64,000 nt of DNA from Streptomyces sp. RKAG290 (GTDB lineage Bacteria; Actinomycetota; Actinomycetes; Streptomycetales; Streptomycetaceae), in assembly GCF_023701695.1 (NCBI RefSeq), contig NZ_JAJOZC010000001.1, forward strand, positions 6,757,894-6,821,893, given 5' to 3'. Shown piece by piece: positions 24,859 to 35,464 of the stretch (position 1 is its first letter; each line of letters opens with the position of its first letter). Under the pieces are notes generated by a model. It saw only the letters and a list, made by a program, of their open reading frames with translations, was not told the DNA's origin and searched no databases. Made by a program: the position numbers and the translations under genes.

Positions 24859-26217
24859 TCAGGGCGTGGGATGGGGCGATGAGTGCGTGGTCGCGAACGC
24901 GGCCGGCGGCGGAGTGATCCTTAGGGTGACGACGTAGGAGACCACGACCGAGACGATCACCAGCGGCATGACGGTGAGACCCTCGGACCCCAGCAGCAGC
25001 GTGGCCAGCAGCACCGACGTCATCGGAAGCTTCAGCATCGCCACGCACATCGCCCCGATCCCCATGGCAAACCCCGACGTCAGGTTCAGTCCCGGCAGAT
25101 GGGAGAGCGCCATGCCGCCCGCGGCCCCCACGAACATGGCCGGAAAGACCGGCCCGCCCCGGAAGGCGCTCAGGGAGGCGCAGTACGCCAGCGCCTTGCA
25201 CGCGATCAGCACCAGGAGGGTGGCCGCGGAGTAGCCCGCACTCCCGGAGAGCAGCGGGTCGAGCGCGTGCTCTCCCGAGTACAGCACTCCGGACGCGTCC
25301 CTCCCGGTGCTCTCCGCGTACACCAGGGCCATGGCGCCGACGAACAGCCCGGCCAGCGCGGTGGCCACCACCCTGCGCCGCTCCACCCGCGGCTGGAGGA
25401 ACAGTGCCAGCCGGTGGATCCCCGCACCGGCCAGGGCCGCCGCGACCCCGAGTGCGACGGCCCAGCCGAACTCGGCGACGGAGGGGCCGTCCGCGTGCGG
25501 CACCTCGTGCAGGGCCAGCGAATACGTCCCCAGCCCGGTCCACGAACCCAGACCGGTGAAGATGAGCGCGCCGATCCCGGCCGCGAGGAGCCCCGGCACC
25601 AGGGCCACCCCGAGCATCATCCCGGCCAGACCCGAGGCCTCCATCAGGAGGAACGCACCGAGCAGCGGAGAGCCGAGCAGTGCGCTGACCGCGGCGAAAC
25701 TGCCCGCGGCTCCCACCACGGCGACCGCTCCCGGGTCCAGGCCCGGCCTGACCAGACGTACCGCGTACACGGCCAGGCCGCCGCCGAGCGCGATGAGCGG
25801 CGCCTCCGGGCCGAGCACCGCACCGAGGCCGAGGGAGACGAGCGCCGCGAGCGCGATCCCGGGGAGCTCTGCTGCGGACGGTGCGCCGCTGCTCACCAGC
25901 CCCTCCGCGGGCTTGTGCCCGCCGATCCCGGGGAGATGGCGGATCGTCAGCCCCACCAGCAGCCCGGCCACCCCGAGCAGGGGCACCGGCCACCACGACG
26001 GTGTGCCGTCGAAGCCCAGCGCCTCGGGCAGGTCGTGATAGGTGAGCGACTGGAGTTCGGAGACCAGCGCGAGGAAGCCGAACGCGGCCGCCGATACCGG
26101 GACTCCGAGGATCGCCACCATCACCAGCAGGACCGCGTAGCCGCGGGTGCGGATCAGCTCGACGGGGTCGGGCGGCTGTGCAGCGGTCGTTCCGACTGGC
26201 TCGGCCGGCATGCTCAT
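24859..26217 (-). CDS. ClC-family chloride channel/transporter
   Basis: A 452-residue ClC protein with about 10-12 hydrophobic helices. Selectivity-filter signatures are present: GLGAVLGPEAPL (GxGPE-type), and GGPVFPAMFVGAAGG. The first region usually reads GSGIP and here appears as GSPLLGAF. Family members move chloride or fluoride, some in exchange for protons; whether this one is a channel or exchanger cannot be told. ATG 26217 has GAGGAGACA upstream. It follows the DUF2252 gene on the same strand. Confidence 0.88.
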   Translation of the reverse strand: MSMPAEPVGTTAAQPPDPVELIRTRGYAVLLVMVAILGVPVSAAAFGFLALVSELQSLTYHDLPEALGFDGTPSWWPVPLLGVAGLLVGLTIRHLPGIGGHKPAEGLVSSGAPSAAELPGIALAALVSLGLGAVLGPEAPLIALGGGLAVYAVRLVRPGLDPGAVAVVGAAGSFAAVSALLGSPLLGAFLLMEASGLAGMMLGVALVPGLLAAGIGALIFTGLGSWTGLGTYSLALHEVPHADGPSVAEFGWAVALGVAAALAGAGIHRLALFLQPRVERRRVVATALAGLFVGAMALVYAESTGRDASGVLYSGEHALDPLLSGSAGYSAATLLVLIACKALAYCASLSAFRGGPVFPAMFVGAAGGMALSHLPGLNLTSGFAMGIGAMCVAMLKLPMTSVLLATLLLGSEGLTVMPLVIVSVVVSYVVTLRITPPPAAFATTHSSPHPTP

Positions 26218-26277
26218 TGTCTCCTCGGCATCGGAAAACCCGGGGACGCCCCGTCCACAGGCGTCCACAAGGTTGAT

Positions 26278-26290
26278 ACCACGATGTGGT
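26278..26290. promoter_or_regulatory. dyad ACCAC-GAT-GTGGT upstream of ClC gene
   Basis: A perfect 5-3-5 inverted repeat 61 bases upstream of the ClC start, in the 172-base gap after the DUF2252 gene. It is a possible operator; the regulator is unknown. Confidence 0.4.
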
Positions 26291-26389
26291 GACTTGGGCG
26301 TTGTGCCCACACTGTGCCGTTGTGGTCGTGGCGGAGCACGGCACGCGCCGTGCGGACCGCAGGGCGCCCGCCTGTCCGGGGCAGGCCCC

Positions 26390-27805
26390 CTAGCGGGCAG
26401 CCTCCTCGGCCGCGGGAAGCCGGCCGGCCCGCACGGCGTCGACCAGCGCCTGGTGATCGCGCTCGTTACGGTCGGCGTACGTCTCCGAGAACTGCTGGAG
26501 CGCACGGTCGAAGACATCGCCGCCGCCCAGATAGGAGGCGATCGCGATCCGGTCACCGGACCGGGCGTGGGCGCGGGCCAGCGTGGCGCCGCAGACCTCG
26601 CCGAAGGCGCTCATGCCCCTGGGCACCATCAGTTCCGGCTGGGCGATGCCCTTCCAGTCCCGCAACTGCCGGACGTAGAAGTCCCGGCGTCTGCCGTCGA
26701 TCCCGTCCACCCGCTCCCAGCCCAGGAAGATGTCGCTCGCGGCCTGCATCAGCCGCTGCCCCGCGACCACCCGCTTCCCCTGGTTCGCGTACGGGCTCGC
26801 GCCTGCATAGGGCGCAAGCGCCGAGGTGTCGGCCTCCTTGGCCTGCAGGAAGAGCGGATCCCCGCTGTCCCGGCCGAGCAGCAGGACGATCCAGCACCGG
26901 GTCCCGACACTGCCCACGCCGACCACCTTGCGGGCCACGTCGACGAGGCGGAAGCCCGACAGCAGGGTGCGCCGGTCGGAGGCCAGACTGCGGCCGTAGC
27001 CGGCGATCAGCTTGCGGAACTGCTCCTCGAACGCGCCCCGCTCGACCTCGGGCAGCAGGTCCTGCACGGGTACCAGCAGCGGTGGGTCCGCGGCGATCCG
27101 CAGCCGCCCGTCCACCACCTCGGTCAGCTTGTCGAAGGCCTGCAGACTGTCCCGGGTGCGGGCCTTCGCCATGGCGCGGTCCAGCCCCTTGCGGCCGCGC
27201 TTCTTCAGCTGCTCCGCCGCCACGGCGCGCATCCGGTCGGCGTCGGTCCGGGCGTACCACACGTCGAGATGGCGCATCCCGGCGAACCTGATCATCGACT
27301 CCCGGTACGACCTGACGGTGGCGAGCACCACGTCGGCGCGCTCCCGGTCGGAGAACCCGTTGGCGCGCCCCGCGATCACGAGGCTGGCCGCCAGGCGTTT
27401 GACGTCCCATTCCCAGGGCCCCGGCAGCGTCTCGTCGAAGTCGTTGATGTCGAACAGGAGCTGGCGTTCGGGGGAGGCCAGCAGCCGGAAGTTCAACAGG
27501 TGCGCGTCTCCGCACAGCTGGGCAGTGATCCCGGAGTCCGGGGTGGTGGCCAGATCGGCGGCCATCACCGCCGCGGCGCCGCGGTAGAAGCGGAACGGCG
27601 ACTCGGTCATCCGCCCGTAGCGGAGCGGTACGAGTTCGGGGACCCTGGTCGCCGACTGGGAGCCGAGGATGTCCAGCGGGTCCCGACGGCCGGCGGACGC
27701 TTCGAAAACCGCGTGGGCGGACCGCGGCGTGGCGCGCCGGGCGGCCTTGCCCCGTGCCGCGCGTTCAGCTGGTGTCGCGGAAGCGACGCCGTGGACCTGA
27801 GCCAT
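26390..27805 (-). CDS. DUF2252 family protein (kinase-like fold)
   Basis: A 471-residue protein of the DUF2252 family, found widely in actinomycetes. It contains GDAHLLNFR and FDINDFDETLPGPWEWDVKRLA, resembling the catalytic and metal-binding loops of aminoglycoside phosphotransferase-like kinases. The substrate is not known. ATG 27805 is chosen at MAQVHGVASATPAER; a GGAG sequence lies upstream. It is separated from the antiporter gene upstream by 172 bases on the same strand. Confidence 0.88.
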   Translation of the reverse strand: MAQVHGVASATPAERAARGKAARRATPRSAHAVFEASAGRRDPLDILGSQSATRVPELVPLRYGRMTESPFRFYRGAAAVMAADLATTPDSGITAQLCGDAHLLNFRLLASPERQLLFDINDFDETLPGPWEWDVKRLAASLVIAGRANGFSDRERADVVLATVRSYRESMIRFAGMRHLDVWYARTDADRMRAVAAEQLKKRGRKGLDRAMAKARTRDSLQAFDKLTEVVDGRLRIAADPPLLVPVQDLLPEVERGAFEEQFRKLIAGYGRSLASDRRTLLSGFRLVDVARKVVGVGSVGTRCWIVLLLGRDSGDPLFLQAKEADTSALAPYAGASPYANQGKRVVAGQRLMQAASDIFLGWERVDGIDGRRRDFYVRQLRDWKGIAQPELMVPRGMSAFGEVCGATLARAHARSGDRIAIASYLGGGDVFDRALQQFSETYADRNERDHQALVDAVRAGRLPAAEEAAR

Positions 27806-27977
27806 CGGGATCTCCTGACCGCTCTCTGCGGGCACGGTGGGACAGCGGTGCCCGGCGTCCTCCGATCATCTCCGCTCCGGCCGGTTCCGGCATTTCGCGG
27901 TCCGTCCCGTCGTCGCGGGGGAGGATCCGGCGCCTCGCGAGGCGGCTGCCCGCCGGAGCGGGCGTCGCAGATGGCTC

Positions 27978-29746
27978 TCAGCCCGTCCGGACCCCGGCGG
28001 GCGGGCCCAGCAGGACGAGCGTGTCACCCCGCTCCGGTGCCGGGGCGCGCGCGGCGGTGACGGGCGAGAGCCGGCCGTCGGGGCGCACCACGAACAGCAG
28101 CTCGTGCCCGGCCGGGACCAGGCCGTCGAACCGCCGCGTCACCACCCGCGCCCCGGCCTCGTACCTGCGGGTCAGCTCGGATCCGGTGAGCCCGGCGCCG
28201 AAGAGCGACGCACCGCCGGTGTACGGGGCCACCACGCCGTGACTCGCGGAAGGCGGCCCGAGCCGGTGGACCGCACCCTCGACGCTCTCCCGGAGCGTCA
28301 TGGCGGCGAGAGCGTTGAAATCGTCCTCGTCGGTGAGCAGCAGCACACCGGTGATCCCTTCGAGCTCGGCACCGGCTCCGGTCGCCGAAGCGAGCAGTTC
28401 ACCGGGGCCAGCTGGAGCCCGGCCTCCTCGATCCGCGCCCGCTCGCCGTCCGCGCCCGCCCACATCAGGACGTCCAGCCCGGCCGAGCGCAGCGCGCGCG
28501 CCAGGTCGACCGCCCAGGGCGCGCCGCCGACCAGCAGGGGCCTGGACCGTGCCGGGCGCAGCACGCCGAGCCTGCGGGCCACCGGGAACGCCGTCAGCCC
28601 GTACAGCATGACCGTGGCGACGATCACCACGAAGGTGGCCGGCAGGATGCGCTGGGCGCCGGCGATGCCCTTGTCGACCAGGGTGGCCGAGAACGTCGAG
28701 GCCGTGGCCGCGGCGACGATGCCGCGCGGCGCCATCCAGCCGACGAACCACCGCTCCCCGCGCCCCATGTCGGTGCGGGCGGCCGCGAGATGGGCGACCA
28801 GAGGTCTCGTCACGAGGACGAGCAGCGCGACCAGGGCGAGCGAGGGCAGCACCACGTGCCGCAGCGATGCCGGGGTGACCGTGGCGGAGATGGAGATGAA
28901 CAGCAGACCGATGGTCAGGGAGACCAGCGTGTCGAAGAACGGACGCCTTGCCGGCATGTCCAGGCCCGGGAGGTTGGCCATGGCCAGCCCCATGACGACG
29001 GCGGAGATCAGCCCCGTGTCGTCGCGCAGCGCGTCACAGGCCGCCGCGACCCCGATCGCGGCGGCCAACTGCACCGACGTCGCCAACTCCTCGCTCAGCG
29101 GCACCCGGCGCAGCACCAGCCACAGCAGACCCGCACCGAGCACACCTCCCGCCAAGCCGACTCCGACGCTGGCGGCGAACTGCCCCAACTGGTGGGCGAA
29201 GCCCGGCCGGTCGCCCGCCAGGACCCCGTGGAAGACCAGCGCCCCCAGGATGCCGCCGACCGGATCGATCAGCGAACCCTCCCAGATGAGGACGCGCTGC
29301 AGCCGCTCGGTGGGCCGCACGAAGCCGAGCAGCGGACCGACGACCGTGGGGCCCGAGACGACCAGGATCGATGCGAGCATCACCGCAGCGGACATCGACA
29401 TGTCCAGGACCGGCACGGCGAACAGTGCGGCGGACACCACGGTGAGCACGGTCCCGATCCACAGCAGCCGGACGACGACGCGGCGCGTGTGGCCCTTGAG
29501 CCTGCTGAGATCGAGCCCGAGACCGGCGTCGTACAGGATCACCGCCACCGCCAGCGACACCAGCGGGGAGAAGGAACTGCCCAGCAGCCGCTGCGGATCG
29601 ACGGTGTCCGTCAGCGCGCCGGCGGTGAAGCCGACCGGCAGCAGGACGAGCAGCGCCGGCACGCGCAGCCGGCCTGCCAGCAGCTGCGAACCGACGGCGA
29701 GCACCACGATCAGACCCAGGCCCACGAACACCTGATTGTCCGTCAC
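27978..29746 (-). pseudogene. cation/proton antiporter, frameshifted as sequenced
   Basis: A CPA-type Na+/H+ antiporter with TrkA-like C-terminal domain, 589 residues if restored. The membrane part shows about 12 helices and the conserved SGPTVVGPLL and WEGSLIDPVGG segments. A Rossmann-like unit (RSRPLLVGGAPWAVDLARAL) and TrkA-C-like tail follow. The reading frame breaks at the C/G run 28402-28407: one frame ends shortly after LQLAPVN, while the next frame continues with ELLASATGAGAELEGITGV to a normal end at 27978. Adding one G restores LQLAPGELLAS and gives an exact multiple of three. As the same kind of loss recurs through the window, a sequence error is more likely than real inactivation. 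ATG 29746. Confidence 0.82.
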
Positions 29747-29934
29747 AACCGCGCCTCCTCCGGTGAGTGCGCCGGGACAGCGCTTCCGCCCCGTGGATCA
29801 CCGCGCGCGACCACCCTCCGTGGCGAGGAGCGACAGGAAGGGAAGGGCTCGCACCGGGGGCGGGCCGAATGCCCCGCTGTCCGCCCGATGGGCTAACGGA
29901 GCACTCGGGCCGACGGCCCGGCGCGCCGTGAACG

Positions 29935-30632
29935 TCACGTACGGCTGTCGTCCCACGGCGTGCCGATCCAGCTGTCGAAGGTGCGCACCAGCGCCGCCAG
30001 GGCGGCCGCCAGCCGCCAGTCGACCCACGTCGCGTGCACATGGACCTCATCGTCGTCCGACCGGAACTCCAGCGGGACCTCCCGGCCCGCCCGCCAGACG
30101 ATGCGGCGTGGCCCCCGGGCCACGTCACCGCCGCCGCTCAGCAGGCTGCCCACGCCGATGGCCACCTGGACGGGGAACAGCAGCCACCACACGTACCACC
30201 AGAAGATCCGGCCCTTGAACCCGACGGCCTCGGGGCAGCCGGTCTGGGTGACCGTCCAGCGGGTTCGCAGGCCCTTCCCCGACAGCGCCTTCTCGCGGAC
30301 GAACGTGCCGATGAGCTCGCCCTGGCCGCCCCGTACCTGGTACACCGACACGCCTTCGGCCGCCGAGGCCGTGACCAGTGTGGCCAGCCGCGAACGGCGC
30401 TCGGGGTCCGCCCACAGGACGAAGGAGCGGGTGCCGTCCTTCCGGGCCGCGAGGTACGCGGGTATGCCGCCGGGCGGCAGTTCGCGCTCCACGTGCGCGA
30501 CCGCCCGGGAGGTGCTCCCCGGCGCGTCGGCGAGGCTGACGACGTGCCCGACGGGACGGGCCGCGCCCGGTCCGGCCGCCTTCTCCGACTTCTTGTCCGG
30601 GGGACGGACTTCAATCTCAGGACGCTGGTCAC
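29935..30632 (-). CDS. unknown protein with one membrane segment, start region frameshifted
   Basis: The long open frame has a protein-like C-terminal 220 residues with a hydrophobic segment (IFWWYVWWLLFPVQVAIGVG) but no usable start. A GTG at 30632 with AGGAG upstream begins VTSVLRLKSVP in another frame; adding one base in the G run 30599-30603 joins it to DKKSEKAAGPGAARPVGHVV and makes a 232-residue protein of exact length. Features are an Arg-rich cytosolic N-terminal half (SFVLWADPERRSRLATLV), the membrane segment, and a Trp-rich tail. I do not recognise the family. It diverges from the DUF6011 gene. Confidence 0.6.
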
Positions 30633-30700
30633 CTGCGGACTCCTGTGGGTGTGCGGTCGGGAAGTCGCAGAGTAGACCGGGGGCTTGAGAAGATCGATGC

Positions 30701-30931
30701 GTGGAGTCCCCCGAGCCCTTCCCCCGATCCGGCACCGAGCCGCTGCCCGAAGCCGAGCAGGCGGCGGTCCGCCGCCCCGTGCGCTGCCGCATGTGCGGCC
30801 GCCCGCTGACCGGTACGGCGTCACGCCGCACCGGACTCGGCCCGTCCTGCGACGCCAAACTGCACCCGGCTCCGCCCGGCATCCGCACCCGCCGTCACGA
30901 GGTGGAGCAGGACCCGCTGCCCGGCACCTGA
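30701..30931 (+). CDS. DUF6011-like zinc-ribbon protein
   Basis: A 76-residue protein starting at GTG 30701. The core CRMCGRPLTGTASRRTGLG followed by PSCDAKL has a Cys-x2-Cys pair and a third Cys, as in the DUF6011 family, which probably binds zinc. Function is unknown. It converges with the thioesterase gene, with four bases between their stops. Confidence 0.75.
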   Translation: MESPEPFPRSGTEPLPEAEQAAVRRPVRCRMCGRPLTGTASRRTGLGPSCDAKLHPAPPGIRTRRHEVEQDPLPGT

Positions 30932-30935
30932 ACGG

Positions 30936-31817
30936 TCAGGAGGACGGCTCGCCCAGGCGGCGGAAGAGACCCTCCTGCACCACGGACACCAGGAGATTGC
31001 CCTCGCGGTCGTAGATCCGGCCGCGCGCCAGACCCCGCCCGCCCGTCGCCACCGGCGACTCCTGGTCGTACAGGAACCACTCGTCGGCCCGGAACGGACG
31101 GTGGAACCACATCGCGTGGTCCAGCGACGCCATGTCGAAGCCGCGCGGGCCCCACAGCGGCTCCACCGGGATGCGCACCGCGTCCAGCAGCGTCATGTCA
31201 CTCGCGTACGTCAGCGCACAGGTATGGACGAGCGGATCGTCGCCGAGCGGGCCGACCGCGCGCATCCAGACCGCACTGCGCGGATCCGCGTCCCTGATCT
31301 CCTCCTGCGTCCAGCGCAGCCGGTCGACGTACCGGATGTCGAAGGGCTGGCGCCGCGCCATCCGCTCCAGCGCGTCGGGAAGCGCGCCCAGGTGGTCGCG
31401 CACCTCCTCGGCGACGGTCGGCAGCTCCTCCGGGTCGGGCACGATGCGCGCCGGCGGCAGCTGGTGCTCGAACCCTGCCGCCTCCGGCCGGTGGAAGGAC
31501 GCCGTCAGGTTGAAGATGGTCCGGCCCTGCTGGACGGCCGTCACCCGGCGGGTGGTGAAGGACCGGCCGTCCCTGACCCGCTCGACCTCGTAGACGATCG
31601 GCACCCCGGGACGGCCCGGCCGCAGGAAGTAGGCGTGCAGCGAATGCACCGGCCGGTCCCCGTCGGTGGTGCGGCCGGCCGCGACCAGGGCCTGCCCGGC
31701 CACCTGCCCGCCGAAGACCCGCTGCAGGGACTCCTGCGGGCTGCGGCCACGGAAGATGTTGACCTCGATCCGCTCCAGGTCGAGCAGGTCGACCAGGCGC
31801 TCGGCGGGGTTCGTCAT
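30936..31817 (-). CDS. tesB: acyl-CoA thioesterase II (TesB)
   Basis: A 293-residue double hot-dog thioesterase that hydrolyses acyl-CoA to free acid and CoA. Family features are RVFGGQVAGQALVAAGRT near the N-terminus, HSLHAYFLRPG, and SLDHAMWFHRPFRADEWFLYD, which includes the active-site Asp and nearby Gln/Thr set. ATG 31817 is chosen; an upstream GTG (ETNSM) five codons earlier is possible. It lies 43 bases downstream of the DUF3516 helicase gene on the same strand. Confidence 0.93.
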   Translation of the reverse strand: MTNPAERLVDLLDLERIEVNIFRGRSPQESLQRVFGGQVAGQALVAAGRTTDGDRPVHSLHAYFLRPGRPGVPIVYEVERVRDGRSFTTRRVTAVQQGRTIFNLTASFHRPEAAGFEHQLPPARIVPDPEELPTVAEEVRDHLGALPDALERMARRQPFDIRYVDRLRWTQEEIRDADPRSAVWMRAVGPLGDDPLVHTCALTYASDMTLLDAVRIPVEPLWGPRGFDMASLDHAMWFHRPFRADEWFLYDQESPVATGGRGLARGRIYDREGNLLVSVVQEGLFRRLGEPSS

Positions 31818-31860
31818 GCTGTTCGTCTCCACTCTCGCGGCGCCGTCGGTACGGACGCGC

Positions 31861-34374
31861 TCACAGCTGGCCCACGGAGGTGACCCGCAGGACGGCCCGG
31901 CCCTCCTCGTCGGACGCGGCCAGATCGACCTCGGCACTGATGCCCCAGTCATGGTCGCCGTTCGGGTCGGCGAATGTCTGCCGGACCCGCCAGAGACCGT
32001 GCTCGGCGTCCTCGTCGATCTTCAGCAGCTTCGGCCCGCGGGCGTCCGGGCCCGTGCCCAGCTCCTCGTACTCGTCCCAGTACGCGTCCATCGCCTCGCC
32101 CCACGCGTCCTCGTCCCAGCCCGCGTCGGCGTCCAGCTCGGCCAGGTCGCGGACCCGGTCCAGCGCGGCCAGCTCGACCCGGCGGAACATCGCGTTGCGC
32201 ACCAGCACCCGGAACGCACGGGCGTTGGCCGTGACCGGCTTGACCTCGTCGGCCCGCTCCTGCGCCTGCTCGGCCGTCTCCACCTCGGGGTTGGCCAGCT
32301 GCTCCCACTCGTCGAGGAGACTGGAGTCGACCTGCCGGACCATCTCGCCGAGCCAGGCGATGAGGTCCTCCAGGTCCTCGGACTTGATGTCGTCCGGGAT
32401 GGTGTGCTCCAGCGCCTTGTACGCGCTCGCGAGGTACCGCAGCACGATGCCCTCGGTCCGGGCCAGCTCGTAGTTCGAGGTGAACTCCGTGAACGTCATG
32501 GCGCGTTCGTACATGTCACGGATCACCGACTTCGGCGACACCGGGTGGTCGCCCACCCACGGGTGGCCCTGCCGGTACACGTCGTACGCGTGCCACAGCA
32601 GCTCGCTCAGCGGCTTCGGGTACGTGACGTCCTGCAGGAGCTCCATCCGCTCCTCGTACTCGATGCCGTCGGCCTTCATCTGCCCGACCGCCACCCCGCG
32701 CGCCTTGTTCTGCTGCGCGGCGAGGATCTGACGCGGGTCGTCGAGCGTCGACTCCACCACCGACACCATGTCCAGCGCGTACGACGGCGAGTCCTTGTCC
32801 AGCAGCTCGAACGCCGCGAGCGCGAACGTGGACAGCGGCTGGTTCAGCGCGAAGTTCTGCTGGAGGTCGACGGTGAGGCGCACGATGCGGCCCTCCGCGT
32901 CCGGGGTGTCGAGCTGCTCCACCACGCCGCCGTCCAGCAGCGAACGGTAGATGGCGATCGCCCGGCGGATGTGGCGCAGCTGCGCCCGGCGCGGCTCGTG
33001 GTTGTCCTCCAGCAGGTGCCGCATCGCCTCGAAGGCGTTGCCGGGACGTGCGATGACCGACAGCAGCATGGTGTGCGTGACCCGGAAACGGGAGGTCAAC
33101 GGCTCCGGGTCGGACTGGATCAGCTTGTCGAAGGTGGTCTCCGACCAGGACACGAAGCCCTCGGGTGCCTTCTTGCGGACGACCTTGCGCTTCTTCTTCG
33201 GGTCGTCGCCGGCCTTCTTGACCGCCTTCTCGTTCTCGATGACGTGCTCGGGGGCCTGCGCGACGACGAAGCCCGCCGTGTCGAAGCCCGCCCGCCCGGC
33301 CCGGCCCGCGATCTGGTGGAACTCACGGGCGCGCAGCGTGCGCACCCGGGTGCCGTCGTACTTGGTGAGCGCGGTGAACAGAACCGTGCGGATGGGGACG
33401 TTGACGCCGACGCCGAGCGTGTCCGTACCGCAGATCACCTTCAGCAGACCTGCCTGCGCGAGCTTCTCCACGAGGCGGCGGTACTTCGGGAGCATGCCCG
33501 CGTGGTGCACACCGATGCCGTGCCGCACGTAGCGGGAGAGGTTCTGGCCGAACTTGGTGGTGAAGCGGAAGTTGCCGATGAGATCGGCGATCTTCTCCTT
33601 CTCCTCCTTGGTGCACATGTTGATGCTCATCAGCGACTGTGCCCGCTCGACGGCCGCCGCCTGCGTGAAGTGCACGATGTAGACCGGCGACTGCCGGGTC
33701 TCCAGGAGCTCGGTGAGCGTCTCGGTGATCGGCGTCAGACGGTACTCGTAGCTGAGCGGCACCGGACGCGTCGCCGAGCGCACCACGGAGGTGGGACGGC
33801 CGGTGCGGCGGGTCAGGTCCTCCTCGAACATCCTGACGTCACCCAGAGTGGCCGACATCAGGATGAACTGGGCCTGCGGCAGCTCCAGGATCGGGATCTG
33901 CCAGGCCCAGCCGCGGTCCTGCTCCGCGTAGAAGTGGAACTCGTCCATCACGACCTGGCCGATGTCCGCGTACTTCCCGTCACGCAGCGCGATGGAGGCC
34001 AGCACCTCGGCCGTGCAGCAGATCACCGGGGCGTCGGCGTTGACCGAGGCGTCGCCGGTGAGCATGCCGACGTTCTCCGTGCCGAACATCTTGCACAGGT
34101 CGAAGAACTTCTCCGAGACCAGTGCCTTGATCGGCGCGGTGTAGAAGGTGACCTTGTCCTGGGCCAGCGCGGTGAAGTGCGCACCGGCCGCGACCAGGCT
34201 CTTTCCCGAGCCGGTGGGGGTGGAGAGGATCACGTTGGCCCCGGAGACCACCTCGATCAGCGCCTCCTCCTGAGCGGGATAGAGGGTGATGCCCTGCTTC
34301 TCGGTCCATGACGAGAATGCCTCGAAGAGGGCGTCGGGGTCGTCGGTCGGGGGCAGCTGATCGATAAGGGTCAC
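31861..34374 (-). CDS. DEAD/DEAH-box RNA helicase with DUF3516 domain
   Basis: An 837-residue superfamily 2 helicase of the Ski2-like kind found throughout actinomycetes. The motifs are TPTGSGKS (Walker A), MDEFHFY (DExH box), LMSATLGD (motif III), TDTLGVGVN and HQIAGRAGRAG (motif VI). A large C-terminal DUF3516 region follows. Related enzymes unwind structured RNA in turnover. A Lys-rich insert (KKAGDDPKKKRKVVRKK) follows motif VI. GTG 34374 begins VTLIDQLPP; longer reading upstream is not conserved-looking. It diverges from the membrane hydrolase gene. Confidence 0.93.
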   Translation of the reverse strand: MTLIDQLPPTDDPDALFEAFSSWTEKQGITLYPAQEEALIEVVSGANVILSTPTGSGKSLVAAGAHFTALAQDKVTFYTAPIKALVSEKFFDLCKMFGTENVGMLTGDASVNADAPVICCTAEVLASIALRDGKYADIGQVVMDEFHFYAEQDRGWAWQIPILELPQAQFILMSATLGDVRMFEEDLTRRTGRPTSVVRSATRPVPLSYEYRLTPITETLTELLETRQSPVYIVHFTQAAAVERAQSLMSINMCTKEEKEKIADLIGNFRFTTKFGQNLSRYVRHGIGVHHAGMLPKYRRLVEKLAQAGLLKVICGTDTLGVGVNVPIRTVLFTALTKYDGTRVRTLRAREFHQIAGRAGRAGFDTAGFVVAQAPEHVIENEKAVKKAGDDPKKKRKVVRKKAPEGFVSWSETTFDKLIQSDPEPLTSRFRVTHTMLLSVIARPGNAFEAMRHLLEDNHEPRRAQLRHIRRAIAIYRSLLDGGVVEQLDTPDAEGRIVRLTVDLQQNFALNQPLSTFALAAFELLDKDSPSYALDMVSVVESTLDDPRQILAAQQNKARGVAVGQMKADGIEYEERMELLQDVTYPKPLSELLWHAYDVYRQGHPWVGDHPVSPKSVIRDMYERAMTFTEFTSNYELARTEGIVLRYLASAYKALEHTIPDDIKSEDLEDLIAWLGEMVRQVDSSLLDEWEQLANPEVETAEQAQERADEVKPVTANARAFRVLVRNAMFRRVELAALDRVRDLAELDADAGWDEDAWGEAMDAYWDEYEELGTGPDARGPKLLKIDEDAEHGLWRVRQTFADPNGDHDWGISAEVDLAASDEEGRAVLRVTSVGQL

Positions 34375-34534
34375 GCCCCATCTTGCCTGCCTTGTGCCCG
34401 GATGAGGGAACCGGACGACGCCGCGAAGATCACGGACGATACGCTGCCCACTCAACTCGGCCGCACCGCAACGACGGTGGCCGGAACTCGCACGTAGGCA
34501 ACACCTGTCAACATTTACGGGGGCGGCAACACTC

Positions 34535-35326
34535 ATGATGGGACCGGCACACTCTCTGTCAGGGGCAGCGGCCTGGCTGGGGGTGGGCGCGGCTGCGACT
34601 GCCGCGGGACACACCATGCCGTGGCCCGTACTGGTCGTCGGCGCGCTGATCACCGCGGGCGCGGCGCTCGCCCCGGACCTCGACCACAAGTCGGCGACCA
34701 TCTCGCGCGCCTTCGGGCCGATCTCCCGCGGCGTCTGCGAGGTCGTGGACAAGATCTCGCACGCCGTCTACAAGGCGACGAAGATGCGGGGCGACTCGAA
34801 CCGTAACGGCGGCCACCGGACCCTGACCCACACCTGGCTGTGGGCGGTCCTGACCGGCGGCGCAGCCTCCGTCGCCGCGATCACCTGTGGCCGGTGGGCC
34901 GTGCTGGCGATCCTCTTCGTCCACCTGGTCCTCGCCGTCGAAGGACTGCTGTGGCGGGCCGCCCGGGTGTCAAGCGACGTCCTCGTGTGGCTGCTCGGCG
35001 CGACCAGCGCGTGGATCCTCGCGGGCGTCCTGGACAAGCCGGGCAACGGTTCGGACTGGCTCTTCAGCGCGCCCGGCCAGGATTACCTCTGGCTCGGGCT
35101 GCCGATCGTGCTCGGCGCCCTGGTCCACGACATCGGCGACGCGCTGACCGTCTCCGGCTGCCCGATCCTGTGGCCGATCCCGGTGGGACGCAAGCGCTGG
35201 TACCCGATCGGTCCGCCGAAGTTCATGCGGTTCCGTGCGGGCAGCTGGGTGGAGCTGAAGGTGCTGATGCCGGTGTTCATGGTGCTCGGGGGAGTGGGCG
35301 GCGCAGCCGCCATGAACTTCATCTGA
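34535..35326 (+). CDS. membrane-bound metal-dependent hydrolase (YdjM family)
   Basis: A 263-residue membrane protein of the LexA-binding, inner membrane-bound hydrolase family. Conserved polar motifs on the membrane segments are GPAHSLSG, PDLDHKSAT, and GHRTLTHTW, with His and Asp residues able to bind a metal; HDIGDALTVSGCPILWPIP is the C-terminal signature. Its substrate is unknown. ATG 34535 is used. A strong terminator follows about 140 bases downstream. Confidence 0.87.
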   Translation: MMGPAHSLSGAAAWLGVGAAATAAGHTMPWPVLVVGALITAGAALAPDLDHKSATISRAFGPISRGVCEVVDKISHAVYKATKMRGDSNRNGGHRTLTHTWLWAVLTGGAASVAAITCGRWAVLAILFVHLVLAVEGLLWRAARVSSDVLVWLLGATSAWILAGVLDKPGNGSDWLFSAPGQDYLWLGLPIVLGALVHDIGDALTVSGCPILWPIPVGRKRWYPIGPPKFMRFRAGSWVELKVLMPVFMVLGGVGGAAAMNFI

Positions 35327-35464
35327 CGCCCGCGCCGCTTCGTCCGGCGGAGATCGGGGGACCTCGCCCGGCGCCGCCGCACGCGGACCCCGGCTCCGCA
35401 GGCCGGCGGCCGCGGGCGAGGACAGGCAGGTCGGCAGGCCCCGGGCGAGTGGTGTCCGAGACGG

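Noticed and set aside
27978..29746. True pseudogene interpretation of the antiporter
   Set aside because: The single-base loss in a G/C run and perfect restoration, repeated at ten other places, make a sequence error more likely than real decay.
31666..34311. 881-codon plus-strand frame
   Set aside because: It is antisense to the DUF3516 helicase, whose motifs are unambiguous.
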